Shown here one piece after another: positions 18,937-29,035 of a stretch of DNA of 64,000 nt (position 1 is the first letter of the stretch; each line of letters opens with the position of its first letter). Below the pieces are notes generated by a model. That model searched no databases. It saw nothing but the letters and a program-made list of their open reading frames with translations, and was not told the DNA's origin. The DNA comes from Microscillaceae bacterium (GTDB lineage: Bacteria; Bacteroidota; Bacteroidia; Cytophagales; Microscillaceae), in NCBI GenBank assembly GCA_011390205.1, contig JAABSX010000011.1, positions 1 to 64,000 of the forward strand, in the 5' to 3' direction. The translations under genes were made by a program, and so were the position numbers.

Positions 18937-19542
18937 TTACTTAGAGTAAAGTTCTACGATTAATTGTTCTTGGATTTTCTCTGGTATCAGGTCTCTCTCA
19001 GGATAGACTATAAACTTACCAGACATTTCGCTAGTATCCCATTCTAACCAATTAAAACGACGAGCATTCGCAGCAGCTATACTGTCTGTAATAATAGGTA
19101 AGGATTTAGATTTTTCACGAACCGAAACCACATCTCCAGGTCTTAATTCATAAGACGGAACATTTACAATTTCACCATTCACCAGAATATGTTTATGTGA
19201 AACAAGCTGTCTAGCGGCACGGCGAGTAGGAGCTACCCCTAATCTAAAGACAGTGTTATCTAGGCGAGCCTCCAAGAACTTGAGTAGGTTTTCTCCTGTG
19301 ATACCCTCTTTTCTAGCGGCCTTGTCAAATAAATTAGCGAACTGCTTTTCTAACAAGCCATAAGTATATTTGGCCTTTTGCTTTTCGGCGAGCTGAACAG
19401 CATATTCAGATTGCTTTCTCTTTCGCCCTCTTCCGTGCTGCCCTGGCGGGTAATTTTTACGTTGTAGGGCTTTAGCTTGCCCAAAAATAGGGTCACTAAA
19501 CTTTCTTTCTATTTTGGCTCTTGAGCCTGTATATCTTGCCAT
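18937..19542 (-). CDS. rpsD: Ribosomal protein S4
   Basis: A 16S rRNA-binding assembly initiator of the small subunit. The 201 residues include the N-terminal [15 protein letters not shown] segment and a central S4 RNA-binding domain ([34 protein letters not shown]). It lacks the zinc-binding cysteines of some S4 proteins. It lies between rpsK and rpoA. S4 represses alpha-operon translation in E. coli; whether it does so here is not visible. Confidence 0.98.
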   Translation of the reverse strand: MARYTGSRAKIERKFSDPIFGQAKALQRKNYPPGQHGRGRKRKQSEYAVQLAEKQKAKYTYGLLEKQFANLFDKAARKEGITGENLLKFLEARLDNTVFRLGVAPTRRAARQLVSHKHILVNGEIVNVPSYELRPGDVVSVREKSKSLPIITDSIAAANARRFNWLEWDTSEMSGKFIVYPERDLIPEKIQEQLIVELYSK

Positions 19543-19571
19543 TTCTTAATTGTTCTTTTTCAAATCAATAA

Positions 19572-19961
19572 TTATACTCTTCTACGCTTAGGAGGGCGGC
19601 AGCCATTGTGTGGTAGTGGTGTAATATCTTTGATAGAAGTTACCTCAATTCCTACATTTTGAATGGTACGAATGGCCGATTCTCGCCCTGCTCCTGGCCC
19701 TTTGACAAACACTTCCACTTTGCGTAAGCCTAGGTCATAAGCCTCTTTAGCACAGTTGTTAGCTGCTACCTGTGCAGCATAGGGAGTATTTTTTTTAGAA
19801 CCCTTGAATCCCATCTTACCAGCTGAGGCCCAAGAAATCACCTGACCATTGGCATTGGTCATAGAGATGATGATGTTGTTAAAAGTAGCTTTGATGTGGG
19901 CTTGCCCTACAGCTTCTATTAAAACCTTCTTTTTTACTTTTTCTTTTCTTTTTTGACTCAT
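19572..19961 (-). CDS. rpsK: Ribosomal protein S11
   Basis: A platform protein of the 30S subunit. The 129 residues include [34 protein letters not shown] near the start, and the C-terminus ([11 protein letters not shown]) is the conserved basic tail. It is located between rpsM and rpsD in the alpha-operon order. Confidence 0.98.
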   Translation of the reverse strand: MSQKRKEKVKKKVLIEAVGQAHIKATFNNIIISMTNANGQVISWASAGKMGFKGSKKNTPYAAQVAANNCAKEAYDLGLRKVEVFVKGPGAGRESAIRTIQNVGIEVTSIKDITPLPHNGCRPPKRRRV

Positions 19962-20009
19962 GATTTAATACAAATCTTCGTGATCAACCTCCCAATCGAG
20001 AGGAAAATT

Positions 20010-20387
20010 TTATTTAGTAGCTTTTTTCTTATTTGCAACGGTTTTACGCTTGCCTTTACGGGTGCGCGCATTGTTTTTGGTGTGTTGCCCACGTACTGGA
20101 AGACCCTTACGGTGTCTGATGCCTCTATAACATCCAATATCTTTCAATCGTTTGATGTTAAGTTGTACTTCTGACTTCAAAGCACCTTCTACTTTGATTT
20201 CTGCGCTAATAATGTTACGAATTTGGGTTGATTCATCATCATCCCAGTCCTGTACTTTTTTATTAACATCTACGCCCGCTTTTTGAAGAATCATCTTCGC
20301 ACGGCTTCGACCAATCCCATAAATATAGGTTAGTCCTATTTCACCCCTCTTACGATCGGGGATATCTACTCCTGCAATCCTTGCCAT
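20010..20387 (-). CDS. rpsM: Ribosomal protein S13
   Basis: The 30S head protein contacting the P-site tRNA and the 50S subunit. The 125 residues begin with the conserved [10 protein letters not shown] and include [10 protein letters not shown] and the basic tail [19 protein letters not shown] followed by a lysine-rich end. It follows rpmJ directly. Confidence 0.98.
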   Translation of the reverse strand: MARIAGVDIPDRKRGEIGLTYIYGIGRSRAKMILQKAGVDVNKKVQDWDDDESTQIRNIISAEIKVEGALKSEVQLNIKRLKDIGCYRGIRHRKGLPVRGQHTKNNARTRKGKRKTVANKKKATK

Positions 20388-20392
20388 AATTA

Positions 20393-20509
20393 TTATCCTT
20401 GTCTTTGTTTGTATCTCGGATTCTTCTTATTAATCACGTACAGCTTACCCTTTCTACGGATAATTTTACAATCTGCACTTCGTTTCTTAATGGATGTTTT
20501 TACTTTCAT
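20393..20509 (-). CDS. rpmJ: Ribosomal protein L36, zinc-free form
   Basis: A 38-residue protein read on the minus strand from the ATG at 20509 to the TAA at 20393. It starts [20 protein letters not shown] and ends NPRYKQRQG. Only one cysteine remains, so the zinc ribbon of the C+ type is absent, as is usual in Bacteroidota. It sits between infA and rpsM, its normal place, five bases upstream of rpsM. Confidence 0.95.
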   Translation of the reverse strand: MKVKTSIKKRSADCKIIRRKGKLYVINKKNPRYKQRQG

Positions 20510-20548
20510 AATTTCCTATTCTTAGTGTTATTTGCTGCTCTTCAACTA

Positions 20549-20776
20549 TTATGATGATTGTTTATATCTGTACACGATTCTTCCTTTGGTAAGATCATAG
20601 GGCGACATTTCTAGCTTCACCTTATCGCCTGGAAGAATTTTAATATAATTCATACGCATTTTCCCAGAAATATGTGCGACGACTTGATGTCCGTTCTGCA
20701 ACTCTACTTTGAACATTGCGTTAGACAATGCTTCAGTAATGATACCATCTTGCTCAATAGAGGATTGCTTTGCCAT
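20549..20776 (-). CDS. infA: Translation initiation factor IF-1
   Basis: A 75-residue single OB-fold factor that binds the 30S A site during initiation. It shows the conserved [35 protein letters not shown] segment. It follows map by two bases and precedes rpmJ, the common order in this phylum. Confidence 0.97.
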   Translation of the reverse strand: MAKQSSIEQDGIITEALSNAMFKVELQNGHQVVAHISGKMRMNYIKILPGDKVKLEMSPYDLTKGRIVYRYKQSS

Positions 20777-20778
20777 AG

Positions 20779-21555
20779 TTATAATTTGTAGTTTTCTTCT
20801 ATATATTTAAAAGTTGTGAGTACATCACAGGTGCCATTATTGATAGCCACTGTGTGTTCGAAGTGTGCAGATGGCTTTCTATCACTCGTGCGTATCGTCC
20901 ACCCATCTGGCTCTTGAAGGACACTCTTCTTACCCAAGTTTACCATTGGCTCTATTGCTATTACCATTCCCTCTTTCAGTTTTGGCCCTTGTCCTCTTCT
21001 CCCAAAATTAGGAACTTCTGGAGACTCATGTAGAGACCTGCCCAACCCATGCCCTACCAGCTCTCTGATAACAGAAAAGCTATGTTCTTCTACAAAAGAC
21101 TGTATTGCGTGACTTATATCACCTATTCTGTTACCTAATACGGCTTTTTCTATTCCTTTGTAAAGAGAGTCTTTGGTTATCTTCAAAAGCTTCTTCACTT
21201 CCTCTGATACTTCGCCTACTGCATAAGTATAAGCACTGTCACTATGAAATCCTTTATAATATACTCCACAATCTACTGATATAATGTCTCCTTCTTGTAA
21301 GCGATACTCACTCGGAAATCCATGGACTACTTGCTCATTTACTGATATACATAATGAGCCTGGAAATGTTCCATTATATCCTTTGAATGAAGGTATTCCT
21401 CCGTTGTCACGTATAAACTCTTCCGCTCTCTTATCTAAATCAATCGTCTTTATACCAGGTGCAATCATCTTTGCAACCTCACCGTGTGCCCGTCCTAAGA
21501 TTTGAGCACTTTCACGCATTATCTCGATTTCTTCTTTAGTCTTATATACTATCAT
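20779..21555 (-). CDS. map: Methionine aminopeptidase, type I
   Basis: It removes the N-terminal Met from nascent proteins using a dinuclear metal site. Metal ligands are visible in [20 protein letters not shown] (two Asp), in the [15 protein letters not shown] region (His) and in AIEPMVN and FEHTVAI (Glu). With the ATG at 21555 it is 258 residues and its start overlaps the secY stop by four bases (ATGA), a strong argument against the TTG two codons upstream. Confidence 0.97.
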   Translation of the reverse strand: MIVYKTKEEIEIMRESAQILGRAHGEVAKMIAPGIKTIDLDKRAEEFIRDNGGIPSFKGYNGTFPGSLCISVNEQVVHGFPSEYRLQEGDIISVDCGVYYKGFHSDSAYTYAVGEVSEEVKKLLKITKDSLYKGIEKAVLGNRIGDISHAIQSFVEEHSFSVIRELVGHGLGRSLHESPEVPNFGRRGQGPKLKEGMVIAIEPMVNLGKKSVLQEPDGWTIRTSDRKPSAHFEHTVAINNGTCDVLTTFKYIEENYKL

Positions 21556-22883
21556 TGCCAAGTCTCCGCCACAGTTATGTCTTGTGCTTGCCCACGAACT
21601 TTACCTGACTTCATCAAACCTTCATAACGGCGCATCAATAAATAGCTATTGATTTGCTGTAGTGTATCCAATATCACGCCCACCATAATGAGCAACGATG
21701 TACCACCATAAAATTGAGCAAACTCTTCAGTAACACCCAATCTCACTGCGAAGGCTGGTATAATTGCAACGAGGGCAAGAAATATGGAACCTGGTAGCGT
21801 AATTCTATCTAGTATTCTAGCTATATAATCGGCAGTCTGTGGCCCTGGTTTCACACCAGGTATGAAACCGTTGTTCCTCTTAATATCATCTTTAATTCTA
21901 TTAGGGTCTATTTGTATTGCAGTGTAAAAGTATGTAAACAACACAATTAGAATTGCAAACAAAATGTTATACCCTACTGAGGTGTAGCTTGAAAAAGTAG
22001 TACCAATCCATAATCCAGCAGCCGAATCTCGAAAGCCAGGGATAGATGCTATCAAAGAAGGCAAAAACATCAGTGATTGGGCAAAAATGATGGGCATCAC
22101 TCCAGCAGCATTTACTTTAAGAGGAATATATTGTCTTTGCCCAGAATATGACTTATTACCTACTACCTGCTTTGCGTACTGAACGGGTATTTTTCGGGTG
22201 GCCTGAGTAAGCATTACTACGGCCATTACCACAAAATAAAGAATAGTAATCTCTATTATAAAAGGAAGCAAATTGTTGGTAGTAGCTTCTTTTACTAAAG
22301 ATTGTGGTAAGCGTGAAATAATACCAATCATAATGAGCATTGAAATACCATTTCCAATGCCTCGCTCTGTAATTCTCTCACCTAACCACATCGTAAACAT
22401 AGTGCCGGTAGTAAGAATGATGATGGATGATATGATGAAAAAATTATAATCAACCATTATTGCATCACGGTTAATAGTGGCATACAAATAACCACTGGAC
22501 TGGGCTATTGTAATACCTATAGTAAGGTAACGCGTAATTTGATTAATTTTCTTTCTTCCAGAATCTCCTTCTTTCTGCATCTTCTGAAAAGATGGCATCG
22601 CTACTGTAAGTAGTTGTACCACAATAGAAGCCGAGATGTAAGGCATTATACCTAGTGCAAAAATAGAAGCTTTACTGAAAGCTCCACCCAGTAGTAAATC
22701 AATGAAATTACCCATTCCACCAAGTACACTAGAAATATCTCCCAATCGGCTAGGGTCTATGCCTGGCAGTACCACAAAAGAACCTAGGCGAAACACAGCC
22801 AATAAAAGGACTGTGTATAATATGCGCCTACGAAGTTCTTCTATTGAGAAGATATTTTTTATAGTTGAGATAAATTTTTTCAT
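21552..22883 (-). CDS. secY: Preprotein translocase subunit SecY
   Basis: The channel subunit of the Sec translocon, with ten membrane helices over 443 residues. Recognisable segments are the plug and TM2 region (LLGGAFSKASIFALGIMPYISASI) and the GERITERGIGNGISM loop. The cytosolic loop with PVQYAKQVVG and YIPLKVNAAGVMPIIFAQS is also present. It is translationally coupled to map and follows rplO as in other spc operons. Confidence 0.98.
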   Translation of the reverse strand: MKKFISTIKNIFSIEELRRRILYTVLLLAVFRLGSFVVLPGIDPSRLGDISSVLGGMGNFIDLLLGGAFSKASIFALGIMPYISASIVVQLLTVAMPSFQKMQKEGDSGRKKINQITRYLTIGITIAQSSGYLYATINRDAIMVDYNFFIISSIIILTTGTMFTMWLGERITERGIGNGISMLIMIGIISRLPQSLVKEATTNNLLPFIIEITILYFVVMAVVMLTQATRKIPVQYAKQVVGNKSYSGQRQYIPLKVNAAGVMPIIFAQSLMFLPSLIASIPGFRDSAAGLWIGTTFSSYTSVGYNILFAILIVLFTYFYTAIQIDPNRIKDDIKRNNGFIPGVKPGPQTADYIARILDRITLPGSIFLALVAIIPAFAVRLGVTEEFAQFYGGTSLLIMVGVILDTLQQINSYLLMRRYEGLMKSGKVRGQAQDITVAETWQ

Positions 22884-22910
22884 TTTACTCCTTTGATTGA
22901 GTGAGTTTTT

Positions 22911-23357
22911 CTAAAGAACTACTGCTTTTCCACCAGCTTTTTCAATGGCTTCTATGGCAGACTTAGAGAAAGCATTTGCTTTTACCTCCTGAATAGAATT
23001 TAACTCTCCTCGTCCTAGTATTTTAATTAAATCATTTTTTGAAGCAAGCCCATTGTCTTGTAATAGTGCTATGTCTATCACAGTAGCTCCGGTTTTTTCG
23101 ATTAAGCTTTGTAAGTCATCTAAGTTGATAGCTTTGTACTCAACCTTGTTCGGGTTTGTGAAGCCAAACTTTGGTATCCTTCTTTGAAGAGGCATCTGCC
23201 CGCCTTCAAATCCGATTTTTTTGCTGTAGCCCGATCTAGACTTTGCGCCCTTGTGACCTCTTGTAGAAGTACCCCCATGCCCTGATCCTTGACCACGACC
23301 GATTCTCTTCTCTCTCTTTACGGCACCTTCAGCAGGCTTAAGTTGATGCAATTTCAT
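22911..23357 (-). CDS. rplO: Ribosomal protein L15
   Basis: A 50S protein of 148 residues with the typical glycine- and arginine-rich N-terminal extension (KREKRIGRGQGSGHGGTSTRGHKGAKSRSG split over residues 15-45) that penetrates 23S rRNA. A globular C-terminal domain follows. It lies between rpmD and secY. Confidence 0.97.
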   Translation of the reverse strand: MKLHQLKPAEGAVKREKRIGRGQGSGHGGTSTRGHKGAKSRSGYSKKIGFEGGQMPLQRRIPKFGFTNPNKVEYKAINLDDLQSLIEKTGATVIDIALLQDNGLASKNDLIKILGRGELNSIQEVKANAFSKSAIEAIEKAGGKAVVL

Positions 23358-23377
23358 GCTATTATTCTTTTAAATCT

Positions 23378-23557
23378 TTATAGATATTCTACCTCTACTA
23401 AGTGAGCTACTGCAGCCACCATCCCCTTTATTTGAGGTGTAGCGTTGTGCTCAACTACTTTATTAATTTTACCAAGCCCTAACGCAATGATTGTAGCTTT
23501 CTGCCTTTTTGGGCGATCTATCACACTACGAACTTGTTTAACTCTTATTTTTTCCAT
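23378..23557 (-). CDS. rpmD: Ribosomal protein L30
   Basis: A 59-residue 50S protein. The ATG at 23557 gives the conserved start MEKIRVKQVRSVIDRPKRQK, placing it seven bases after the rpsE stop; a longer frame to 23617 would overlap rpsE by more than 50 bases and is rejected. Confidence 0.96.
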   Translation of the reverse strand: MEKIRVKQVRSVIDRPKRQKATIIALGLGKINKVVEHNATPQIKGMVAAVAHLVEVEYL

Positions 23558-23564
23558 CTCAATG

Positions 23565-24080
23565 TTAACCGTTAAATACTTTTGATAAAGGAATATTGCG
23601 TTGCTTTGCAACTTCATGTGGTGCTCTCATCTTGAGGAGTGCATCAAATGTAGCCTTGACAACGTTGTGTGGATTTGATGAACCTTTGGATTTTGCGAGC
23701 ACATCTCGTACTCCAGCACTTTCCAATACTGCACGCATTGCTCCGCCCGCAATTACACCCGTACCTGGTGAGGCGGGTTTTAGCAGTACTAATCCTCCTC
23801 CAAATTTACCAATCATATCGTGGGGTATGGTCGTTCCAAGAATTGGCACTCTCACCAAACTCTTTTTTGCATCTTCTACTCCTTTTGTGATTGCATCTGT
23901 TACTTCATTGGCTTTTCCTAGGCCATAACCTACGACACCATTTCCATCACCTACGACTACAATGGCAGAGAAACTAAATCTTCTACCACCTTTTACCACT
24001 TTGGCCACACGATTAATGGCTACTACTTTTTCTTTGAGATCTGACTCACTTGCCTTTATCAATCCTTTACCTTTATTCAT
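23565..24080 (-). CDS. rpsE: Ribosomal protein S5
   Basis: A 30S protein in the decoding and mRNA-entry region. The 171 residues include the dsRNA-binding-like N domain ([28 protein letters not shown]) and the C-terminal domain with [20 protein letters not shown]. It is located between rplR and rpmD. Confidence 0.98.
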   Translation of the reverse strand: MNKGKGLIKASESDLKEKVVAINRVAKVVKGGRRFSFSAIVVVGDGNGVVGYGLGKANEVTDAITKGVEDAKKSLVRVPILGTTIPHDMIGKFGGGLVLLKPASPGTGVIAGGAMRAVLESAGVRDVLAKSKGSSNPHNVVKATFDALLKMRAPHEVAKQRNIPLSKVFNG

Positions 24081-24092
24081 TTTATCAATGTA

Positions 24093-24452
24093 TTAAAATT
24101 TCAAACCGCCTTCACGTGCACCTTCTGCAAGTGCCTGTATTTTCCCATGGTAAAGATACCCGTTTCTGTCAAATACCACTGAATCAATTCCTTTGTCAGC
24201 TGCACTTTTTGCCAAAATTTTACCGACCTCTTTAGCTTTTTCTACATTAATAGACTTGATGCCCTCACCCAAACTAAGAGAAGAGGCACTTGCCAGGGTA
24301 ACCCCCGCTACATCATCTATGATTTGGGCATAAATAGATCTATTAGAGCGAAAAACGCTCAGACGAGGTCTATCGGAAGTTCCGCTCACTTTTCTACGGA
24401 TACTTTTCTTAATTTTAATGCGACGTGCTAATTTTTTATCTAATCTTCCCAT
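24093..24452 (-). CDS. rplR: Ribosomal protein L18
   Basis: The 5S rRNA-binding protein of the central protuberance. The 119 residues contain [20 protein letters not shown] and the C-terminal [24 protein letters not shown]. Spacing to rplF is ten bases. Confidence 0.97.
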   Translation of the reverse strand: MGRLDKKLARRIKIKKSIRRKVSGTSDRPRLSVFRSNRSIYAQIIDDVAGVTLASASSLSLGEGIKSINVEKAKEVGKILAKSAADKGIDSVVFDRNGYLYHGKIQALAEGAREGGLKF

Positions 24453-24462
24453 AATTACTTAT

Positions 24463-25020
24463 CTATTTTTTAGCTGCTGTTTTTCCAGCCTTGCGACGAA
24501 TTACTTGACCTACCTCACGAATACCTTTACCTTTGTATGGCTCTACTTGTCTAAGAGACTTGATCTTAGCAACTATTTGGCCTACGAGTTGCTTGTCAGT
24601 GCCCTCAATGGATACTATTGGATTTTTCCCTTTCTCCATTACAGCAGTGGCAGTAACTTCTTGTGGAAGTGCAAAAAATATACTGTGGGAGTATCCCAAG
24701 TTTAGTTCTAATACATTTTTATCGCAAGCAGCTTTAAAACCTACTCCTACGATTTCTAATTTCTTAGCAAAACCATCTGTAACACCTACCACCATGTTAT
24801 TAATTAAAGCGCGAGTAAGACCATGAAGAGCCTTGTGTCTTTTCTGCTCAGTTGGTCGTTGGCAAACCAATGTTCCATCCTCGATTTTAATCTCAATATC
24901 ACTTTCTAATTGCTGAGTGAGTGTGCCTTTTGGTCCTTTGACAGTGACCAAATTTCTAGGACTCACTTCTATCTGTACTCCCTCAGGAATGCTTATTTCT
25001 TTCTTTCCGACTCGCGACAT
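24463..25020 (-). CDS. rplF: Ribosomal protein L6
   Basis: A 50S protein near the factor-binding centre, composed of two similar L6 domains. The 185 residues start MSRVGKKEISIPEGV and end with the conserved EPYKGKGIREVGQVIRRKAGK segment. It lies between rpsH and rplR. Confidence 0.98.
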   Translation of the reverse strand: MSRVGKKEISIPEGVQIEVSPRNLVTVKGPKGTLTQQLESDIEIKIEDGTLVCQRPTEQKRHKALHGLTRALINNMVVGVTDGFAKKLEIVGVGFKAACDKNVLELNLGYSHSIFFALPQEVTATAVMEKGKNPIVSIEGTDKQLVGQIVAKIKSLRQVEPYKGKGIREVGQVIRRKAGKTAAKK

Positions 25021-25038
25021 AATATTATTTAATCCTAA

Positions 25039-25437
25039 TTAATAAATGTAACACAACACTTCTCCTCCAATATTCAACTGCCGTGCTTCCTTGTCTGTCA
25101 ATACACCCTTAGAGGTAGATAATATTGCCACACCTAAACCATTAAGGACGCGGGGGAGTTTGTCAGAGCTTACATATTTACGAAGCCCTGGTCTGCTGAC
25201 TCGCTCTAAGTTAAGTATAGCAGACTGTTTGGTCTCTAGGCTGTACTTTAGTGCGATTTTAATAGTTCCTTGGATGGTACTATCGTCAAACTTGTAATTG
25301 AGTATGTATCCTTTTTCATATAATACTCTTGTAATCTCTTTTTTAAGATTAGAGGCTGGTACCTCAACAATGCGATGTTTCGCTTTGATGGCATTTCTAA
25401 TGCGGGTGAGGTAGTCAGCAATTGTATCGGTCATCAT
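25039..25437 (-). CDS. rpsH: Ribosomal protein S8
   Basis: A primary 16S rRNA-binding protein of 132 residues. It shows DTIADYLTRIRNAIKAKHRIVEVP at the start and the C-terminal GVAILSTSKGVLTDKEARQ region. Two adjacent ATG codons make the start uncertain by one residue. Confidence 0.97.
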   Translation of the reverse strand: MMTDTIADYLTRIRNAIKAKHRIVEVPASNLKKEITRVLYEKGYILNYKFDDSTIQGTIKIALKYSLETKQSAILNLERVSRPGLRKYVSSDKLPRVLNGLGVAILSTSKGVLTDKEARQLNIGGEVLCYIY

Positions 25438-25509
25438 AGTTTTGTTACCGTTTAGTATTGCTCAAAAAAATTGAACTGCAAATTTAGTACTTTATTTTAA
25501 ATAAAAAAA

Positions 25510-25779
25510 CTACCAGCTAGACTTGGTAATTCCAGGTATCTTCCCTTCGGAAGCCATTTCACGAAATACATTACGGCAAATTCCAAATTTACGCATATAA
25601 CCCTTTGGACGGCCTGTAATTTTACAACGATTGTGTAACCTTGTCCTAGAAGAATTTTTTGGTAATTTATCTAAAGCCTCCCAGTCGCCAGCTTCTTTTA
25701 GTGCTTTGCGTCTTTCAGCATATTTGGCTACTAGCTTTTCTCTCTTTACTTCTCTTGCGATGATTGATTTTCTTGCCAT
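25510..25779 (-). CDS. rpsN: Ribosomal protein S14, zinc-free long form
   Basis: An 89-residue S14 of the C-minus type: the two CxxC pairs of the short zinc-binding form are replaced and the protein keeps the longer N-terminal half. The conserved tail [27 protein letters not shown] is present. It lies between rplE and rpsH. Confidence 0.97.
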   Translation of the reverse strand: MARKSIIAREVKREKLVAKYAERRKALKEAGDWEALDKLPKNSSRTRLHNRCKITGRPKGYMRKFGICRNVFREMASEGKIPGITKSSW

Positions 25780-25798
25780 GTTGTTTATTCTTTATGTA

Positions 25799-26353
25799 TT
25801 AATTGCCTTTAGCTTTTGTAAATGGCATACCTAATAATTTGAGCAATTCATAAGCTTCCTCATCTTTCTGGGCAGTAGTAACAAAAGTAATATCCATGCC
25901 TGTGATTTTACTCACTTTTTCTATACTGATTTCAGGAAAAATAATTTGCTCTTTAATCCCGAGTGTATAATTTCCTCTTCCATCAAAGCCTTTATCACTT
26001 ACCCCCTTAAAATCACGCACACGAGGGAGGGCTATTGCGAAAAGTCTATCAATAAACTCATACATACGCTCTCCTCTGAGTGTTACTTTTGCACCGATGG
26101 GCATTCCTTCACGGAGCTTAAAATTTGCCACTGATTTCTTGGCTATAGTAGGTACAGCTTTTTGTCCAGTGATGGTGGTAAGCTCTTCTACACCTACATC
26201 CACTAGCTTTTTATCTGCTACCGCAGCACCAATGCCTTTATTAACGACTATTTTCTCTATCTTAGGCACTTGCATTAGAGACTTGTACTCAAATTTCTTC
26301 ATCAAGGCATCTTTGACCTCGTTGAGATATTTTTCTTTGATTCTAGGTATCAT
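25799..26353 (-). CDS. rplE: Ribosomal protein L5
   Basis: A 5S rRNA-associated protein that contacts the P-site tRNA. It includes [14 protein letters not shown] near the start and [30 protein letters not shown] in the C-terminal half. The ATG at 26353 gives 184 residues; a GTG two codons upstream (26359) is possible. It follows rplX by about 20 bases. Confidence 0.97.
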   Translation of the reverse strand: MIPRIKEKYLNEVKDALMKKFEYKSLMQVPKIEKIVVNKGIGAAVADKKLVDVGVEELTTITGQKAVPTIAKKSVANFKLREGMPIGAKVTLRGERMYEFIDRLFAIALPRVRDFKGVSDKGFDGRGNYTLGIKEQIIFPEISIEKVSKITGMDITFVTTAQKDEEAYELLKLLGMPFTKAKGN

Positions 26354-26375
26354 ACTCACAGTATTTCTTTAGTTA

Positions 26376-26717
26376 TTACGCTTTGAGCGAGGTATGCTCT
26401 TTAAAATATCTTTGTAACTTTCCTTTATCGTCTAGTTTACGCCCTGTACGGCGAGGCTTATCAGATTTGGGGTCTATCACCATTAAATTACTTAGGTGAA
26501 TAGAGCCTTCTTTTTCTATAATCTCTCCGTTAGGATTTGAGGCAGACGGCTTTTGGTGCTTTGTAACCATATTGACACCTCGCACAATAGCGCGCTGTTT
26601 TACCCTATCTATTTGTACTATCTCTCCACGCTCTTTCTTGTTGTTTCCAGCGATTACTTGCACTGTATCTCCAACTTTCAGGTGTAATTTGACGTGCATT
26701 TTTTTCTTCGTATCCAT
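26376..26717 (-). CDS. rplX: Ribosomal protein L24
   Basis: An assembly-initiator protein of the 50S subunit with a KOW motif (GDTVQVIAGNNKKERGEIVQIDR). The 113 residues include VNMVTKHQKPSASNPNGEI, typical of L24. It lies between rplN and rplE. Confidence 0.97.
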   Translation of the reverse strand: MDTKKKMHVKLHLKVGDTVQVIAGNNKKERGEIVQIDRVKQRAIVRGVNMVTKHQKPSASNPNGEIIEKEGSIHLSNLMVIDPKSDKPRRTGRKLDDKGKLQRYFKEHTSLKA

Positions 26718-26763
26718 ACTCTTTATTCGTTTTATTACTCTTGTATTATTGTAGGCTATTCCT

Positions 26764-27132
26764 TTATAATACCTCTGGTGCTAGAGAAACAATTTTCATG
26801 AATTTTTTCTCTCTGAGCTCACGGGCTACAGGCCCGAAGATTCTTGTGCCACGAGGCTCATCATTTCCGCCTAATAATACAGCGGCATTGTCTTCAAAAC
26901 GGATATAGGAGCCGTCTGATCGGCGTACAGCCTTTCGGGTACGCACTACTACAGCTTTTGAGACCGTTCCTTTTTTCATACTACTGGAAGAAAGGGCAGA
27001 CTTTACTGTCACCACAATCTTATCGCCTACTGTGGCATATTTTTTACCAGTTCCACCGAGTACACGAATACAGAGCACTTCTTTTGCCCCGCTGTTATCA
27101 GCTACACTTAACCGTGATTCTTGTTGTATCAT
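26764..27132 (-). CDS. rplN: Ribosomal protein L14
   Basis: A 122-residue 50S protein at the subunit interface. It starts [19 protein letters not shown] and contains [32 protein letters not shown]. All conserved L14 features are seen. It lies between rpsQ and rplX. Confidence 0.98.
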   Translation of the reverse strand: MIQQESRLSVADNSGAKEVLCIRVLGGTGKKYATVGDKIVVTVKSALSSSSMKKGTVSKAVVVRTRKAVRRSDGSYIRFEDNAAVLLGGNDEPRGTRIFGPVARELREKKFMKIVSLAPEVL

Positions 27133-27144
27133 AATTCTAAAAAA

Positions 27145-27408
27145 TTACTTTGCTCGCTCAAGGATTTCTACTAATCGCCAACGCTTATTTTTACTTAGAG
27201 GTCGGCATTCCATGATTTTCACCAAATCACCAATTTTACATTGGTCTTCTTCATCATGAGCCGTGAACTTTTTACTTTTCGTAAAAAATTTACCGTAGAT
27301 AGGGTGCTTCAATCTGCGTTCTACTACTACGGTGATTGACTTATTCATTTTATCGCTGGTAACCTTACCAACTCTTTCTTTTCTCAGATTTCTTTCGGTC
27401 TGCTGCAT
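27145..27408 (-). CDS. rpsQ: Ribosomal protein S17
   Basis: A primary 16S rRNA-binding OB-fold protein of 87 residues, with [24 protein letters not shown] and the [27 protein letters not shown] core. It is 16 bases downstream of rpmC. Confidence 0.97.
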   Translation of the reverse strand: MQQTERNLRKERVGKVTSDKMNKSITVVVERRLKHPIYGKFFTKSKKFTAHDEEDQCKIGDLVKIMECRPLSKNKRWRLVEILERAK

Positions 27409-27424
27409 TTTTTCTATCAGTTAA

Positions 27425-27778
27425 TTATCGCAAAACCACTACATTCATTTCTTCGGCAAGCTGTGCAGTGAACTTTTTACTCGCTTTTATATTATTGTCT
27501 TTCTGTACCTGTGCAACCGCCTCCGAGAAGGTTTTGCTTGTAATCACGGGGGAAGCAGTAAGAATTTCCTTACACCTTTCACGCAATAAGGAATACTCCT
27601 TTTGTCTAAGCTCTGTATTGAGCTGTGCAATTAAACGACGTCCAGCCTTGATTTTGGTAGGACTTTCTAAGGGAGCTACAGTATTAGCAAAGACTAACCT
27701 TTGATGGGTTTCTTTCTCAGATTTAATTCGCTCTTTTAGCTCTTGGATACTAAGTTCTTTAATTTCAGGGTTTTTCAT
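27425..27778 (-). CDS. rpmC: Ribosomal protein L29 with long C-terminal extension
   Basis: Residues 1-64 are a recognisable L29 (MKNPEIKELSIQELKERIKS at the start, then SPTKIKAGRRLIAQLNTELR), a two-helix protein at the tunnel exit that docks signal recognition particle and trigger factor. The frame then continues for about 53 more residues of mixed, partly basic sequence, giving 117 residues where 60-75 is usual. There is no frameshift sign, and the spacing to rpsQ (16 bases) is normal. The function of the extension is unknown. Confidence 0.93.
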   Translation of the reverse strand: MKNPEIKELSIQELKERIKSEKETHQRLVFANTVAPLESPTKIKAGRRLIAQLNTELRQKEYSLLRERCKEILTASPVITSKTFSEAVAQVQKDNNIKASKKFTAQLAEEMNVVVLR

Positions 27779-27780
27779 GC

Positions 27781-28200
27781 TTACTCTACATAATCTCTAC
27801 GAATGACAAATTTGGTTTTGATAGGAAGCTTCTGAGCAGCAAGATACAGCGCTTGTTCGGCCACACGGCGTGGAACTCCGTCTAGTTCGAATAGAATTCT
27901 TCCTGGGCGTACAGGAGCTACCCAATATTCTGGTGCACCTTTACCTTTACCCATCCTGACTTCTGCAGGTTTTTTGGTAATCGGCTTGTCAGGAAATATA
28001 CGAATCCATATTTTCCCTTCTCTCTTCATAGTACGAGAAATGGTAATACGGCAAGCCTCTATTTGGCGGCTCGTAATTCTGCCCATCTCCTCGGCCTTAA
28101 TCCCAAAGGAACCGAAATCAATATTATGACCTCGTGTAGCTATTCCCTTAATCCGTCCTTTTTGGGTTTTACGATATTTAACTCGTTTTGGCTGTAACAT
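27781..28200 (-). CDS. rplP: Ribosomal protein L16
   Basis: A 50S protein at the A-site tRNA elbow. The 139 residues start [19 protein letters not shown] and contain the conserved [26 protein letters not shown]. The stop is two bases before rpmC, so the two genes are coupled. Confidence 0.98.
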   Translation of the reverse strand: MLQPKRVKYRKTQKGRIKGIATRGHNIDFGSFGIKAEEMGRITSRQIEACRITISRTMKREGKIWIRIFPDKPITKKPAEVRMGKGKGAPEYWVAPVRPGRILFELDGVPRRVAEQALYLAAQKLPIKTKFVIRRDYVE

Positions 28201-28243
28201 ACTCTTTTACGTTTTTCTTGATTAACAAAAGACTTCCTCAGTA

Positions 28244-28996
28244 TTATTGACGGCGGCGGCGGCGACCTCCGCTATTACCTCCCTCACGACGACGACGCTG
28301 AGCTTGTCCTGATTTTTCATTATTTGAACTACTGCTGCTGCTGCTTGGCGTCTCTGGTGATAAATCTACTTTTCCGTAGATTTCTTTTTTAAATACCCAT
28401 ACTTTGACACCAATTTTCCCATATATGGTGTTTGCTTCTACGATAGCATAATCTATATCCGCACGGAGTGTATGTAGTGGGATTCTTCCTTCCTTATATT
28501 GTTCTGTTCGTGCCATTTCAGCACCACCAAGTCGCCCAGCAAGCTTTATTTTAATACCTTGTGCTCCTACCCTCATAGCAGAAGAGATGGCTTGTTTCAT
28601 AGCACGTCTGTAAGAAATACGCGCCTGAAGCTGTTGTGCTATCGTCTCACCTATCAGATAGGCATCTATCTCTGGTCTTTTGATTTCGAAGATATTGATT
28701 TGAACATCTTTCTTAGTGATATTCTTGAGCTCTTCTCTGATTTTATCAACCTCGGCCCCACCTTTGCCTATCACCACGCCTGGGCGTGCAGTATGAATAG
28801 TAAGTGTGATGCGCTTTAAGGTACGCTCTATGATTATTTTGGAGATACTTCCTTTGGGGATACGAGCCCGGATATACTTCCGAATCTTTTCGTCCTCAAT
28901 CAACTTATCCGAGAAATCTTTCCCGCCAAACCAATTTGATTCCCAACCCCTTATGATTCCCAGTCTAAATGAAACTGGATTTACTTTTTGTCCCAT
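28244..28996 (-). CDS. rpsC: Ribosomal protein S3
   Basis: The 30S protein at the mRNA entry tunnel, with a KH domain around [18 protein letters not shown] and the C-terminal domain [23 protein letters not shown]. Residues after about 217 form a low-complexity tail: a run of serines, then glycine and arginine repeats ending in RRRRRQ. The 250-residue total is longer than many S3 proteins because of this tail. Confidence 0.97.
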   Translation of the reverse strand: MGQKVNPVSFRLGIIRGWESNWFGGKDFSDKLIEDEKIRKYIRARIPKGSISKIIIERTLKRITLTIHTARPGVVIGKGGAEVDKIREELKNITKKDVQINIFEIKRPEIDAYLIGETIAQQLQARISYRRAMKQAISSAMRVGAQGIKIKLAGRLGGAEMARTEQYKEGRIPLHTLRADIDYAIVEANTIYGKIGVKVWVFKKEIYGKVDLSPETPSSSSSSSNNEKSGQAQRRRREGGNSGGRRRRRQ

Positions 28997-29035
28997 TGAA
29001 ATTTTATTTACTTATTTTCAATTCTTATCCAGATA

